Assembly: GCA_910890315.1 (NCBI GenBank)
Contig: CAJVGD010000046.1
Location: 930,001-994,000, forward strand
Source: Serendipita indica DSM 11827
Lineage: Eukaryota; Basidiomycota; Agaricomycetes; Sebacinales; Serendipitaceae
Length of the DNA: 64,000 nt
Direction of reading: 5' to 3'
This document shows positions 34,647 to 48,286 of this stretch, piece after piece. Position 1 is the first letter of the stretch. Each line of letters opens with the position of its first letter. The notes beneath the pieces were generated by a model that worked only from the letters and a program-made list of their open reading frames with translations, did not search any database and was not told the DNA's origin. The translations under genes were made by a program, and so were the position numbers.

Positions 34647-37600
34647 TTATTGTAAACTCGAAGTCGTTTCGGCTCGTAAAATGTGCGTCGCTTCTTCATC
34701 TTGGAACAGACTTTCGAAATCCTCTACCCTCTGTCCAATCACTCCAAAGGCCTCTTGAACGGTACGACCGAGCACCTCAAGTTCAGCAATAACGCCCTCT
34801 GCAATCCGGATTATCAACAGTGACCGCACGTCTTTCAGTACTTACTCATCATGAGCGCATACGCAAAGTATAGAAGCTGTCTGCTACTCTGGACCTTCCG
34901 CTCCCTGACTATTTCCAGCCTTTTCAGCGCACTGACGAGCGACTGTCGACTTCGTTCAGCAGGAGGAAGATAGGGAGGTATCGGCTTCTTGAGCTGGAAA
35001 GCTGAAGAGAGGACAGAGAAGAATAGAATGACGTTTCCGACCATCTCGCGTCTCTGTTTGTTGACAGGGATGACAAAGTCTCGTCGAATACTCTGATAGC
35101 CGCGTAAGCACTAGTCACAAGTTCGAAAGCGTGCCAACCGTATACCACTCTTCACGAGTTGTGACGCAGCGCATGCTGTGGAATAAGTCTAATATGATCT
35201 GGAGACTGATCAAGATGGACCGGTAGAGTGCAGTGGGAAATGGTCCCTTGAGACGAGGCTCGTGGGCGCACTTTTTGTGCAACGGATCAGATGGATGATC
35301 AAACCCGCAATTGGGGGGACATTACCTGCGAAAGAAGCTTCTGAAGGTGAATGAGTTTGATTTGCAAATGAAGCTCCCTAGAACGATAAGTCAAACGCTA
35401 GAACCAACGCTTGGACCTTGCTCACATTGCCATAAAGTCCCGAATGCTGCTGTTCAATCCGGTCGCCAACGCAGCGCCAAGCAGTCCAGTTCTCTCGTCT
35501 GGCCTTTCTATATACCCGTCGACCAAGGCAGCCGTCGAGCCTAAGATAGGGAGGGTGATACCTAGCTCAGAACCAGCGGACTGGGCCAGTACTTCAGGTG
35601 GGACAGAGTACGTCAGCACGAGCCGGTTATAAATCCATCCGAGGTTGAGGAGGAAGTCGCTCAGCTCGACGCCCAGTTCTCTCCGAGCCTCAGCTGGCCA
35701 CCAAGTCCTTGATACGATAAGTGCAAAGACAACGCCAGTTGTGACCGCAATCGATCTGTGAATCGCAACTTCGAAGACTGAGACATCCTCCGCACGCGAA
35801 TTGTAACTTATTGCGATCAGTATCATGCTGAGCAAGCTCTGAGAAGACGAACCAGAAGAGAGCAGTGAGATTGTACGAAAGCAGCACAAATCGCCCACTT
35901 GTCGCATACTCCGGCTTGCTGACGATATAGTAAAAGCAAGGAAGGGAGAAAATGAATCCAAAGATGGCGAGAAGGATTGGATAGTCGCTGAGCCATGTAA
36001 AGGCAAGCGTTGCAACGCCGGCGCCCAGACTATAAACGTCAGGGGGTGAAAATTTGCAACATTTTTATAGACTCACAGAGTTCCCATAATACGGTGTAGG
36101 GCGAGAAAGTTAGTCTGCAAACCTTCAGTGATGTACTGAGCCTCAATACGGTAAATAACTTACTGCACCAATGGTTTGTCCCATCACGACGAAAAACGAG
36201 ATGAGCGCCCATTCACCTCTCCATAGGACAAACATGGGTCGTGTCGCGTCGATAAAAGCAGGGATTGCAAGGATGGCAGTCGAAACACCGACTTTTACAG
36301 AGTATCTCACATCGCCATCCTTGAGTTTGTGCAAAATTGCCCAAATACGTTGCTTCAGCCGACCTCGACGAGAGAGGGAGGATGGCGCTGGGGTATGATA
36401 CGTGTTGGGCGCGTGAGCACGCGTTCTTGGGAATGCAAGGCGGGTGCGAGATGGCTCTATAGGTACAAGGTTGGAGAAGCGTTTGCGTATGCCTGGTCTT
36501 GAGGCTTGCTTGCCAACCGCAGAACTGGTGATAGACCCATAATTGGGCGCAGTATTACGAGTGCTATTATACGCCGTCTTCTTCCCTCTTATGCCAAACA
36601 CTCGTCGGAGCCAACCTAGCAACCCGCGATATGCTAATGCGTTTTCTTGCGCCTGATGAAGCTTGCCCATGACTTCGACCAGAGAGACAAGCTCTCGAGC
36701 AAATTCTTGCAAAGTGAATATAAAGCTAGAGTATCTGGGGTCAGTGACACTCCCGTCTTGGATCGAGAGACAGACAAGTAGGTGAGGAACATGGTTTCGT
36801 CGTCCTCTTGGTGAAGTTTGGTGGAGTGCATGCTCTCGTTATCCGTGGTCATCGCGCTTCGTCGGTACAACTACTCACGCGTTCAGCAATCGTGCAACTA
36901 GACGACGGTTCTCCAGCTTACCCTCATCAATGCCTGATTCGAAGTGCTATCAAAAAGAAACAGCGCGCGCTCAATTTTGTGAGAAAGCTCGGAGAAGTCA
37001 TGGGCGTCATGAGAGTGGGTTGCACCAGTCCATGAGTTCGCATGCTTTTCTCGTTGTCTGTCTTGGATCAACACTGTGCGCATGCTCTTTAAGGTTCCTG
37101 TGCAAGCTTCCTGCGATACTTTCGAATCTGATTGATGTTTTATGATGGGATTACTCACTGTCAGGGCAACCATAGGTGGACCGACGTCGTCGACTATGGT
37201 TCCAAACACTGCTGCAGCGGCGTCAAGAGCAATTTCGTCGTCGTCCACTTTGTTGACTTTGAGCAGCGGCTCCTCATCATCTGTCACTTCGGAGACTTTG
37301 AACATCCCGGCGGCCATCCTATCAGCATCTCTCTTAAGCTTGTCTTGGAGCTTTCTCCTCCCAAAGACCATTGTCAAGTCGCGTTGAAGTTTGGTTCCAC
37401 TACGAAGCCCGGCCAGATGTTGGGCTAAACGGTTGAGCGAGTCAACTGCTTCGCCGTATAGGTCACTGAGCTTTTGTTGTCCTACCGACCGTTTACCGGG
37501 GGGTGCATCTGGTGGGTTAAGAATCCATTCGCTTCTTGCTTCGTCCAAGTTTCTCTTGAGACTAGTAAAACCAGCCTGATGAGCTTCCACGGCTCGGATA

Positions 37601-39433
37601 AGTCGAACACGATCCTTGGAACGAGGATCAAGGATGAATGAGGACGTAAGCATATCGAGAAGCGTAGCATAGGAGTCTAGTGAAGTAATCATGTCACGTT
37701 GCAGATTCTCAGTGGCTGACTGAGACCATAGAATGAAGCAGACGACATTTGCAATCGTCACACCAAATGCAACGCTGACCAAAACTTGGAGGAGGGTCGC
37801 GAATCCACCCTCTTTCACGACCCTGTGGAAAAGTGAGTGGGAGCGAGGCCAATGGAATGACGACTTACACAATGAAAATTATGATACACATCTAGGCTCG
37901 TTTAGTAAGTTGCGATCTTGTTGAAATGGAATGTGCTAACCATGCTCGCTGCAGAATTGAAGCTCGCTTTGTTAATCCAGACCTTCATCCAAGAGATGAT
38001 CATGATGGAGACTGCGAGCCAGACAAAGATGACAAAGTCACCTAGCCACTCTAGACCGATGCCACTGTCGACCAGTAGCGAAGACACGACGGAGCCGCAG
38101 GTGACGAGCGTCGTAAATAAAACACCCATCAAGCAGAACACGTCTGCTTCGAACATTCCACCAGCCGTCTTGGCTGGGTTGTAGTAAACAGAAACTGTTG
38201 CAACGAGATGGGCGGTACGATAGGGGTTTCCGCCCGGCCGCCCAAGGCTCCCAAGACGCGCAACAAGATTGGATAGGAAGGGGATGAAAGTGAACAGACT
38301 CCCAATAAAATATGCGATCGCACATTTTAGGATATTGCGCTGAAGCGTTGAGAGCTTTGGAACCTCCTCTTTCCATAGTCGAACAAACCGTTTCAATCGA
38401 TTCTCGTGAACAGGTCGTGGCGTCTCCGCGCCGTCATCCGAGCTGGAGGATGCCGATGAATTAGAACGAGACCGTGAATGTCGCCTTGTCCCCGAAGAGC
38501 GATTTGGCAAACTAGACGATTCCAAAAATTGACTGGCACCCTCTCGAGGGTGGTCTGGTCCTATTGATATCGGAGACATTGGTTCCAGAGGTCCGTTGGT
38601 CGTTGTGGGCGACATTGTGAACTGGGTCGAAACGCCTTGACTTTCTGAAGGGGGTACACGAATGGTCCGTACGCGAGATATATTGCTAGATTCGCTCGGG
38701 AGCTGAGTTGATGGAGGTGAAACGGGGGCTCCCACTTCCCCTCTTTCCGCATCCTGCTCCTGTCTTGGGAGCTTTGAGGAAGACATTACGTTTCTCCAAT
38801 GCCTGATCACCGATGTAGCGTTGCGCGCGATCCTGGAAGCATCACTCGGGTGAGAAGCAAGGCCATCATTGCCACGACCCCGAGAGTCCGAGCCTTCAGG
38901 TCTGACGACAAGTGGAGCCTGTTGGCCTTCAAACAGCTCTAGGCCGACTAGGAAATGGAATGTTTAGGACTTAGAAGTGCCAAAGAGAACGACGCACCGG
39001 TCCAATCTGGCGGCAACTCATCTTCGCCCCTTGACATAACCTTGAAGCTCGCATTCCTCGCATGTGGCTTCTTCTTCCTACGCCTGATATACTGGGTCCG
39101 ACTCCTGCTCACATCTCCCGTATTCTCAACTGCGTCGTCCGCTGACACATCTGCGAGTCCCGAGTTTTGCGAGATTTCTACAGGTATGTAGCGACCTGTT
39201 TCGGTTGGATTCGACATGCTTCTGGGCCTTGTTGCGACTGGGGTGTCCAGAAAATAGTCGCTCCGATGCGTGTCTACCCAACTGGTTGAAAGGGGCGGTA
39301 TATGTGCAGAATCATCTATAAGGGCAATTGTAGTTGGAAAAGAGAGGTGCAAGTCACTGCGACTGGTGTCGATATGTGGAGAGGACTGCCCGCGAGGCGT
39401 TTCTGAGCCTTGTTGTTCATGTTGGGAGGCCAT
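34647..39433 (-). CDS. Large FUSC/ArAE-type membrane transporter, Bre4-like
   Basis: Related yeast Bre4 affects brefeldin A sensitivity, and the FUSC family includes aromatic-acid efflux proteins; the transported substrate here is unknown. The start MASQHEQQGSETPRGQ (39433) is followed by a Ser/Arg-rich cytoplasmic region of roughly 280 residues. A first membrane bundle contains LKCAIAYFIGSLFTFIPFLS, MGVLFTTLVTCGSVVSSLLV, DFVIFVWLAVSIMIISWMK and VSVAFGVTIANVVCFILW (about 37740-38340). After a long helical soluble part comes a second bundle: VGVSTAILAIPAFI, WALISFFVVMGQTIG, YPILLAIFGFIFSLPCFYY and SIAVTTGVVFALIVSRTWWP (about 35690-36290). WRGEWALISFF and SRTWW are family-type motifs. The C-terminus ends near 34647. 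About ten introns are needed. Confidence 0.8.
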
Positions 39434-39655
39434 TCAAGCGACCCAGCAGTTTTATAATACTTTCTGGGCTATTATTACGGCGACCTTATGTATGGAAAGA
39501 AAACGGCCAAAGGAGACGAGGCCAAGGATAGCACACGCGCTTAACGGCTCCGCCACGATAGTTCCCAGCGCGCCAAAACGCATCCAAGGTATAACCTTGA
39601 AAGAGACGAAATCGAGTCATTCATTTAAGATTTTCTTGTCAAAGAGACTACATGT

Positions 39656-40890
<1,235 letters not shown>

Positions 40891-41072
40891 TCCGACTCTG
40901 ACGCTCGAAGAAGAGGTCAGTTGTCTCGTTTGCACAAGGCGTCGTGGCAGTGAAGATATCGTCCGGTGCCAACGCATTGATGGTAAAAGTGGTAACACCC
41001 CAACAATGGTTCCGGTCCATGATATTCTAATTCTATGGGTCACATACATGCAATACGTCTACGAGAGTTGAA

Positions 41073-42329
41073 TTAGTCGTGAAGGTGAATCCCCGGTAGG
41101 ACGAACATCTTGTATTTCGTCAGGTATTATTCGCTAAATAGGTACTCCTTACCTCATATATAGATTCTGCACTCGTACCCCATCCACGTATTCCGGTCAG
41201 GCGATTGTCGAGTTGTGAGCCCCGAATGGTGCCAACGACAGCCCCAGTCTGAATGTCTATAATAGGACCACCACTAGATCCTGGCGTGGGTATCTGACTA
41301 AAAAACACGTTGGCAAGGACGTCGTAGGTGCCCGGCTTCGCGCATGTCAGACCTGCAAGACAATTTGGGAGAGATACCCACTTTAGCTTGATTTCCAGCA
41401 AAATCTCGGTAATCAGTGATATGTCCGTGAAACCATTTTCGATATATTAACCCTCCGAATGCTGGGGTCCATCCTTCGTCCGGCAATGGATTCTCGTGGA
41501 GGCAATGGATCGCGACCTCAGTTCCGATTGGGGCTGGGTACGGCGAAACGGGAAGGGTAGGTAGGTCGACCCCTGGCTTTGAATGAAGAACAAGTAGGTC
41601 GTGACGCGGTAACGATGAAGGACAGCCTGAGGCTTCGAGAATACGACCGTCGTTGGTCATTATCAACGTATTTGAAGCGGTACGGGGGCCATCCACGAGC
41701 TTGGTTGAACGTAGCTCCTACAGCCACTGTAAGACAAGTTGGGAAGGACGGATGGTACTCACCTCGAGAGTATGTGCGCACGTTATAAAGCACGGATCAC
41801 CTCGATTCGTTTCTACTCGGAATCCAGACGAAACACAAACTCGTTCGAGGGTTTTACTTCTAGCCAAATGTGCAACAAGCACGACAGGACACGCCGTGGA
41901 TGTCGTTCGGACGGCACGTGAAGGGGATGGATGTGGCTCAGCTGCCAGGTTTGCCTTGATCTCTTTTCCTCGGTTGGACTCGTATTGATGTATGAGAGTT
42001 GCAACCCTATTCGTTCCACTGGAGACGTCACTCAATTTGGACAGTAAGAACTGATCGAGCTTTGAAATCGCATTATGTTGCGGCTTTGAAGGCATCTCTA
42101 GTTCCTTGTTGAGGACTATGCCTGGAACGAGCCGTGCATATGCTCTTGTGTGTCTATCAAAGACATAATGATAATAAGTTATCCGTCTTGTGTGAGATAG
42201 CATCATCTTGCCGTCATGGAGTGAACCAAGTGTTGGCCCTACTGCTAACCACCCGGAGTAATATGTATTCATCTCTTTAGGTAGTGGTTCTACAATGGGA
42301 GCCACATTCAAGGGGTCCATGGGGGACAT
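41073..42329 (-). CDS. Trypsin-fold serine protease-like protein, apparently intracellular
   Basis: The role is unknown. From the ATG at 42329 (MSPMDPLNVAPIVEPL) the first 140 residues or so match nothing I know. The chymotrypsin-like domain then shows all three catalytic positions: PCFITCAHTLE (His, about 41775-41805), RHDLLVLHSK (Asp, about 41582-41615) and TPGSSGGPIIDIQTGAVVG (Ser, about 41238-41292). The end is SAESIYE|MFVLPGIHLHD after a last intron, with the stop at 41073. There is no signal peptide or membrane span, so it should act inside the cell. Its start codon faces that of the next gene 23 bases away (or 80, if the inner ATG is used). Confidence 0.72.
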
Positions 42330-42352
42330 TCATCCTTGACCCAATCCATACC

Positions 42353-43481
42353 ATGTCTACACTTTCGACCTTGTACGCCGTGTCATTTCTTCAATACCCT
42401 ACAACTGATGACAGGCTACAGGCCACTCCAGATTCGTGTAGGACTTAGAGATTCGTTTGAAGCACCGGATGCCCCAGTAAATGAGGCACTCAAGAAGCTG
42501 AATGAAACTACTGGCTATGACATGACTCTAGAGATTGCATGGATCGATATCTGGAGAGACCTTCAGCCAAAATTTGATGACAAGGCGACGTTTGTGCCCA
42601 CTGTCACACAAGCAGTCGCTCTCTTCCTTCAGCGGCTCGACCTTCTCCTCACTCTTCCTTCAGCGGCTCGACCTTCTCCTCACAGAGTCGTCAGAAGCGT
42701 TTCAAGAGGCATTTCTGACCAAAATGGAGGGGATTAGGAAAGCCCTCTTTGTTCAGGTATGTCGTGCAGCACCGACCGTCAATAATCTGCTTGATGGTTA
42801 TACTAGATCCACGATGCACCTCTACCGAAACTAGAATTTGTTAGAGGAGAGATGATGACCCTCTTTCTTCCTGTGGAAGGACCTGAAGGACTACGCTCCA
42901 TCTCCTCAAGCATCGGCGCTGACATCGAGAAAGTGTTTACGGGAAAGGCACAGAATACCACACAGTCAAACAAAGAGACCACTGATGACTTCGAAGTGCT
43001 TCCCAAGAGCCCGACCATCAAGGCGACCTCCCGCGTCCTCTCGTTGCCACAACTGGACACGCTTCCTAGACCAGAGACACTTTTCGCTTCTCTTTTACCA
43101 TATACAATCATTGTTCGCCGTACTGGAAATGGAATAGACATAGAAGGATCTCATCAACCCACCCTGGAGCTCATTTGCGAGTATTTCAAGAAGCATGCGA
43201 GGAAGAATCTCAATGATACTCGCCAGGTATTATACTCTATTGACCCTTCATACGTCTCACCTGGCATATAGATTTCTTATTTCAAATCGGAATTGATACA
43301 ATCAGCGTGGGGGAGTGGAGCGTTTCATGACACAGTTCGCATCAGCAAGGAAGACACGAGAGCGAGTTGGGTACATGCAGAGATCACCCCTATCATCGCT
43401 TTTGTCGAGGGTGTCTGTGGGTACGACCTTGTTCGACATGACGGAGAATGGGTCTTCCGTCGAATCGAACCCTTCCAATGA
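42353..43481 (+). CDS. Unknown protein, reading frame shifted by a 31-base tandem duplication
   Basis: I do not recognise a domain. Exons read FEAPDAPVNEALKKLNETTG, then EIAWIDIWRDLQPKFDD and VTQAVALFLQRLDLLLT, then after the duplication ESSEAFQEAFLTKMEGIRKA. A later exon has IHDAPLPKLEFVRGEMMTLF. The C-terminal exon (about 43270-43481) gives AWGSGAFHDTVRISKEDT and ends RRIEPFQ. A perfect 31-base tandem duplication at 42621-42682 moves the reading frame, because 31 is not a multiple of three. Read literally, the product stops at 42737; a single copy gives one continuous, well-behaved sequence. The start is uncertain: ATG at 42353 (MSTLSTLYAVSFLQY, which leaves the frame) or at about 42410 (MTGYRPLQIRVG). 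Confidence 0.6.
42621..42682 (+). repeat. Perfect 31-base tandem duplication inside a coding exon
   Basis: The unit begins CTCTTCCTTCAGCGGCTCGA and occurs twice head to tail, at 42621-42651 and 42652-42682, without mismatch. It encodes LFLQRLDLLL in one frame in the first copy and in another frame in the second. Perfect identity means it is very recent or an assembly artefact. Confidence 0.95.
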
Positions 43482-43496
43482 ACAAGGTCACATCTA

Positions 43497-46400
43497 AATG
43501 TTGTCTTCTGGCTCCGCGTCGATCAATTTTTCGTAGTCCTCCATCGAAGCAAATAGCGGGAGGTCCTTAAGCCGTCTCTTCTTCTTCACCCCGCCATGCT
43601 GTTCTCCTCCTTTCCTCTTTCCGAGAACGGTTGAATTGATCCCTCCCCACTCTTCCTCTTCATCGGAACCAAAATGCAGAAGTCCATCGGGAGCTTCAGC
43701 GTCGGAGTCTAGTATATCGTCTGCGTCCTCTCCTAGGTCAAATGGTTCATCTTGTTCGCTCTCTTGATCGTTGGATGCATCAGAGCCCTCTTTATCTTCT
43801 GATTGTGAGTCGACGTCGACCTCGGAGTGACTCTCTTCTGGGTCTGGCAACCCTTCACTGTCATCACTGTCGATGTCGATCGCATCTGCAGTTGGTAAAC
43901 TTCGTTTCATTGCCTGGGAAACCATGAATTCAAATCAATAGTGGTTGAAATGCGAAATACCTTCCAAACTTCTTCCTCGTCGAGTTCACTCTCGTCACTT
44001 CCGGCTTCGTGATCACTTTCCTCGGGTTCCCCATTTTCGTCGTCACTTCCTCTACGCCTTCGTTTCTCGATTTTGTCCTTCTTGAGCTGGCTTCGTGCCT
44101 GTCGCTGATTGAAGAATTTATGGAAGAACAGCTAAACAGCAGTCAGAAACGATCAGGCGGTGCAATCAACGTACTTGGTTGACTGGAACATCTTCTACTT
44201 TCCGTCTCCAGAAGTCCTCTTCGTTGACAGTTCCCTTTGAGCCAACAGTCTCAGTTCCCATACCTTTGATCATCCGAACGGTGGCATTCCCGTCAGTAGT
44301 AAGAGCAGCGGCAGGCTGCATAGCACTAGCACCACGAGGCTTTGGTTTCTTGGGATTTTTGTAGACAAAGCTGCGGCCCCGGGTGAGAACATTCTGGGGG
44401 TCATGAAAACAAAACTCACAGATCAAGGAAGTGGGACAGAGTGTTGAGCGCCAAGTCGGCGTTCGCAGTTAGCGGTATACCTTCGAGTAGTTGCCTGGCA
44501 TGCAGCGAGACAGAAGGATGATAGTGATGAGACAAGGCTGTCTATTTCCGTTTGAGTGTTTGTTCGTTAATTGATTGAAATCCTTACCAGTTCCCAGAAA
44601 CAGGTGGTGCCTGCGCCACTGTATTCTGGTTCACGCTTCCTTGGGTCATAAGCCTCTGTGTCTGCAGAACGCTTGGTGATCGCCAATCGTAGACCGGGTG
44701 TTACAGTGAACAACTGGAGCCAGATTTCAGCAGCTCCTTCATGAGGAAGAGAAACATCGTACCTCGCCCAACAAGAAGAGGCCGCCGCATATGAAGCTTG
44801 GTTCATAGCCCGGGCCACTTAGAAGCGCTTGCAAGAATCGCTTAACGAAAGCCTTTACTCTTTGCAAATCGTTGTCCAGCTTCAACGACTTGAACAAGAG
44901 GTTTAGATACATCGCCTGTTTGGACGATGTCGCTAATCGGTGATCGAGAAGGGAGGCATAGAGGGTTCGAAGGTAGCGTGTTTGCACACTCTATTACGAA
45001 TGTGAGCTTGAGAAGTTGGAAAAGCGGCGATACGCACCGGGCGTGTCTCTGATACGCGCTGAATGAGCACAAGGGCCTGGATGGAAACGTTGAAGCTGGC
45101 TTCGTGTGTGATACGGAAAAGGGTGTCCATGTGACGATCCAACGCAGCATTGTCAATTCCTGCAAAAGGCAAAGCACGGTTCACGCCGGTAAGGATGGCA
45201 GAGGTGATCTTGGAGTCTGCATCGGCAGCAGCATCTGCTAGGCCGTCTCCTGACTTTTGTGACGGCTTGTTTTGTTTCCGTTGTCTTAGCTTGTCCTTCT
45301 CCCGCAGCTTGCGCCTTTCCTCTCGACCCTTTCCATCCTTTGTGTCCCCTTCATCTTTGTCCTCTCCGATATCGCCCGACTTGTCTCTCTCCCCAAGTAT
45401 GCTTCGGAATAGCTGAAAGTACACCTCGACAAGCCGCGCAGCAACCTCCTTTTCTGCCTGAGTCTTCGAGGATAGGACAATTTGGTTGAACGTGACAACT
45501 GCATAGTATCTTGCATGCACATTAATCGCAATCTTTTCGGGTTTGTTCCCAGTAGCCGGCTTTGTGGTGGGGGTTGATGCTTGCTTCGACGGTGGTTTCA
45601 GCACGAGCGCCGAAACTTCACGCACCACCACCCCTTTCATCTGAGGATGCATTTGCAGGAGATTATGCAGGTGATACGAGGCCTTGGAGGCCACTGCACG
45701 TTCCGAATCTCCCTATCATGCCACATAAGATGAAATAGTGTAGTGAAAGCATGCATACCAGCTTATTAACCAACAGCCGCAATAGGTTTTGCTCCTGTTC
45801 CGGCTTGCTTACCAGGAGCTGGGCGATGAGAGCCATGGTTTGAGTACGGATATAGGGCAAGGGATCAAGCGATAGAGGCTATTGAAATGAATGAGCAAGG
45901 AAATAAAGGCGGGTTGGATCGGACAGTACCTCGAGAATTTGGAGGATGGTGAAGAAGAACTTCTTTAACCAGTCTTCAAAGTACCAGACAACAAGGTGGG
46001 AATCCGTGCGCTTTGCATGTAGTAAAGGCTGATCTCGAAGGTATCTGCAGAGGATGCGTGAGCCGCGTTCACACACAAGCGGACCAAAAGAACCCGCCTT
46101 AGCTTCCTATCTGGTGCACCTCCTCCTACCCACCAATCGACGATTGCTCGAACTGCTTTGAGTGCTTCCCCCTTTCCTCCTTTCTTCATTGCCAAGGATC
46201 TTAGGCCTTCTAATGCCTTTGTATTGTGAACAGGTGACGCTTGAACCATCAGGGTGAGTGCGGAGAGTCGATCTGACAGTGTTCCGGATGAGAGAACTCG
46301 TGAAAGGAAGGCTGCGTCGGCGGATGATGTCCCCGTGGACAGCGAACTTTGGGTATAGAGAGTGGTGTCGTTGTCAAGCAGGTCTGAGGCTTTACTAGAG

Positions 46401-47118
46401 AGCGACTCCAGAACGTGTTCAGATGGACCGGCCAGGTCGCTGGTGTCCAATACTTCTAGGGCTTCGTACCATCGTGCAGTTGGTGGAAAAACCTAGAGAT
46501 GCAGTCAAAAGTAGTACAAGACGAATAAGGAGACGAAAACTTACAAATTTGCCTTTCTTACTCGAGTCTTTCGTTGGAGAAGATGGTTTCACAGGCTGCT
46601 GTTCAGATTCGGCCTCAGACCCTTCGTCCTGGGAGCTTGGTGACTCTTCCTCGTCATTGGTAGCTTCTTCCACCACCCATGCTTCTTCATTTGACTTTTT
46701 AGATAAGCCCAGAGTCTTTATGAAGTTTGCCACCTCCTTTCGGAGAGCTGGCTTTGGGACATGTCAATAGACAGTTCAAGCTTTTACGGTGCGGTCTTAC
46801 ATCCTCTTCGTGATCTTCTTGCTTGATTTCCTCGTCTGAGGAGACATCCTTCACCAAGTCGAGGTCACTCTGGTCGCCACCCATGGCTTCAACGGCAGCC
46901 TTTAAGATGGTTTGAGAAGTCTCAGTTCGATTCCCTTTCTTCTCGTTCCCAATTTTCTTTGGTTTGTTATCTTTGCTTATAGATGCAGATGCTGTATTTT
47001 TTGCCTTGCCATCTTTCGAGGCTTTTGTGGATGATGAGAGGATATTCTCTCTCTTTGAGTGTTTTCCATGCTTGGATTGTTTTCCATTTCCCCGTTTTGA
47101 GCCGACCGTCTCGCTCAT
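43497..47118 (-). CDS. MAK21: Ribosome-assembly factor Mak21/Noc1 (CBF/Mak21 family)
   Basis: Mak21 (Noc1) partners Noc2 in early 60S pre-ribosomes in the nucleolus. The start [20 protein letters not shown] (47118) leads into a Lys/Ser-rich and acidic N-terminal region. The family core runs through [20 protein letters not shown] and [19 protein letters not shown] (about 45930-46050), [45 protein letters not shown] (about 45470-45530), [35 protein letters not shown] and [20 protein letters not shown]. The C-terminal region is very acidic ([18 protein letters not shown]) and ends [16 protein letters not shown] at 43497. A frame upstream to 47257 (MAHDLFINPPEMNL) is not continuous with this start. 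About ten introns are used. Confidence 0.88.
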
Positions 47119-47521
47119 GGTGGTCTCGGTCGCATCCAAGTTTTTGCTTTCGACGACATCGAACCGTTGACGCGACAACCGGTTGGGCTTGCACTATATC
47201 GGCTTGAAGAATGCCGAGATTCATTTCCGGAGGATTTATAAAGAGATCATGTGCCATTCCACGAGTACATGGACCCTCAATTCGACATAGGCTCGAAGCG
47301 TTACAACCAATGAGTTCAAATTCGAAAATGACAAGTTTAGATCCAGTGAGTAAACTAATGCGGCGTATATGAGTATTGGTGCTGACTTCTACTGTGAGTC
47401 GAAGCGAATGTCACGTCCTCGAGGCTTTATACGAGCACGGTCGACTCATGGAGGGACAAACGCGTCGAATAACACAAAGAGTGTATATGAAAAGAGCAGC
47501 AGGGACTCTCTTGCTGCTCCT
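47119..47521. other. Divergent gap between MAK21 and bL34m
   Basis: About 400 bases separate the chosen starts. The interval contains an upstream in-frame ATG for bL34m at 47369 and an unconnected minus-strand ATG at 47257. It probably serves as a shared promoter of two ribosome-related genes. Confidence 0.45.
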
Positions 47522-47827
47522 ATGCGCGGAACGCCAATACTCTCCACCATTTCACCACCTCTGCTGCGCTTTGCTGTACGAGCACGAATTACACCAAGAC
47601 TTGGGATCAGTTCTGGAGTGGATAGTGTAGCAAGAGTAGGTCCCCTATCAGCTCTCGACATACTCGGCCCTACGCTGCAACAAGTACGACATGGCGGGAA
47701 CGAGTATCAACCCAGCCAACGAAAGAGAAAGAGAAAGCACGGTTTCCTGGCAAGGAACAGGTCAAAGACGGGCAGGGCTATTCTGAGGAGAAGACGGGCC
47801 AAAGGTAGAAAATACTTAACTCACTAA
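47522..47827 (+). CDS. Mitochondrial large-subunit ribosomal protein bL34m
   Basis: bL34 is a small Arg/Lys-rich protein of the large ribosomal subunit. The C-terminal motif [20 protein letters not shown] and the following [19 protein letters not shown] are diagnostic for bacterial and mitochondrial L34. The ATG at 47522 ([20 protein letters not shown]) gives 101 residues with a typical mitochondrial presequence that is basic and lacks acidic residues. An in-frame ATG at 47369 would add 51 residues with acidic groups and is less likely. The gene appears to have a single exon. DPH3 follows 119 bases downstream on the same strand. Confidence 0.9.
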   Translation: MRGTPILSTISPPLLRFAVRARITPRLGISSGVDSVARVGPLSALDILGPTLQQVRHGGNEYQPSQRKRKRKHGFLARNRSKTGRAILRRRRAKGRKYLTH

Positions 47828-47946
47828 TGTGATATTTCTAGTTGAATATCTAAAGCTCGTTAACTATCTGTGCTCTACAGTTTACTTGATGACTCTGCTC
47901 GGATCTTGGACAGTCACCACCGCCGCGAAAATTTGTCTGGAGCAAG

Positions 47947-48286
47947 ATGGTGTCCTACTACGACGAAATTGAGATTGAAGACATGGTATTCGACGATGTC
48001 AAGGGCGTCTACCACTACCCATGTCCCTGTGGTGATCGATTCGAAATCTCGCGAGCGCAGCTAGCGAATTATGAGGACATCGCGACGTGTCCAAGCTGTA
48101 GTCTTGTAATCAGAGTAATCTATGACCCAGTGAGTATCGATTCACTTTCTTTGGCGCGAGCCAGGACAGCGCTTGTGCTACTCGAAAGCTGATACCATGC
48201 CTCAGCTAGACTTTGAGGACGAGGAGGACGCCGCAAGTTCGACAGAAAACGAGTCTGAATCTGAAGAATCCAACAAAAAGGCGTGA
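47947..48286 (+). CDS. DPH3: Diphthamide biosynthesis protein 3 (CSL zinc finger, Kti11)
   Basis: Dph3 carries iron through its CSL zinc-finger site and passes electrons to the Dph1-Dph2 radical enzyme, which starts diphthamide formation on EF-2; it also serves Elongator-dependent tRNA modification. Two exons, 47947-48129 and 48206-48286, give 87 residues. The first opens [17 protein letters not shown] and contains [14 protein letters not shown] and [19 protein letters not shown], which provide the four Cys ligands (C-x-C and C-x2-C). The second encodes a short acidic tail, [20 protein letters not shown], ending KKA. The length and motif spacing are exactly as in the family. Confidence 0.95.
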
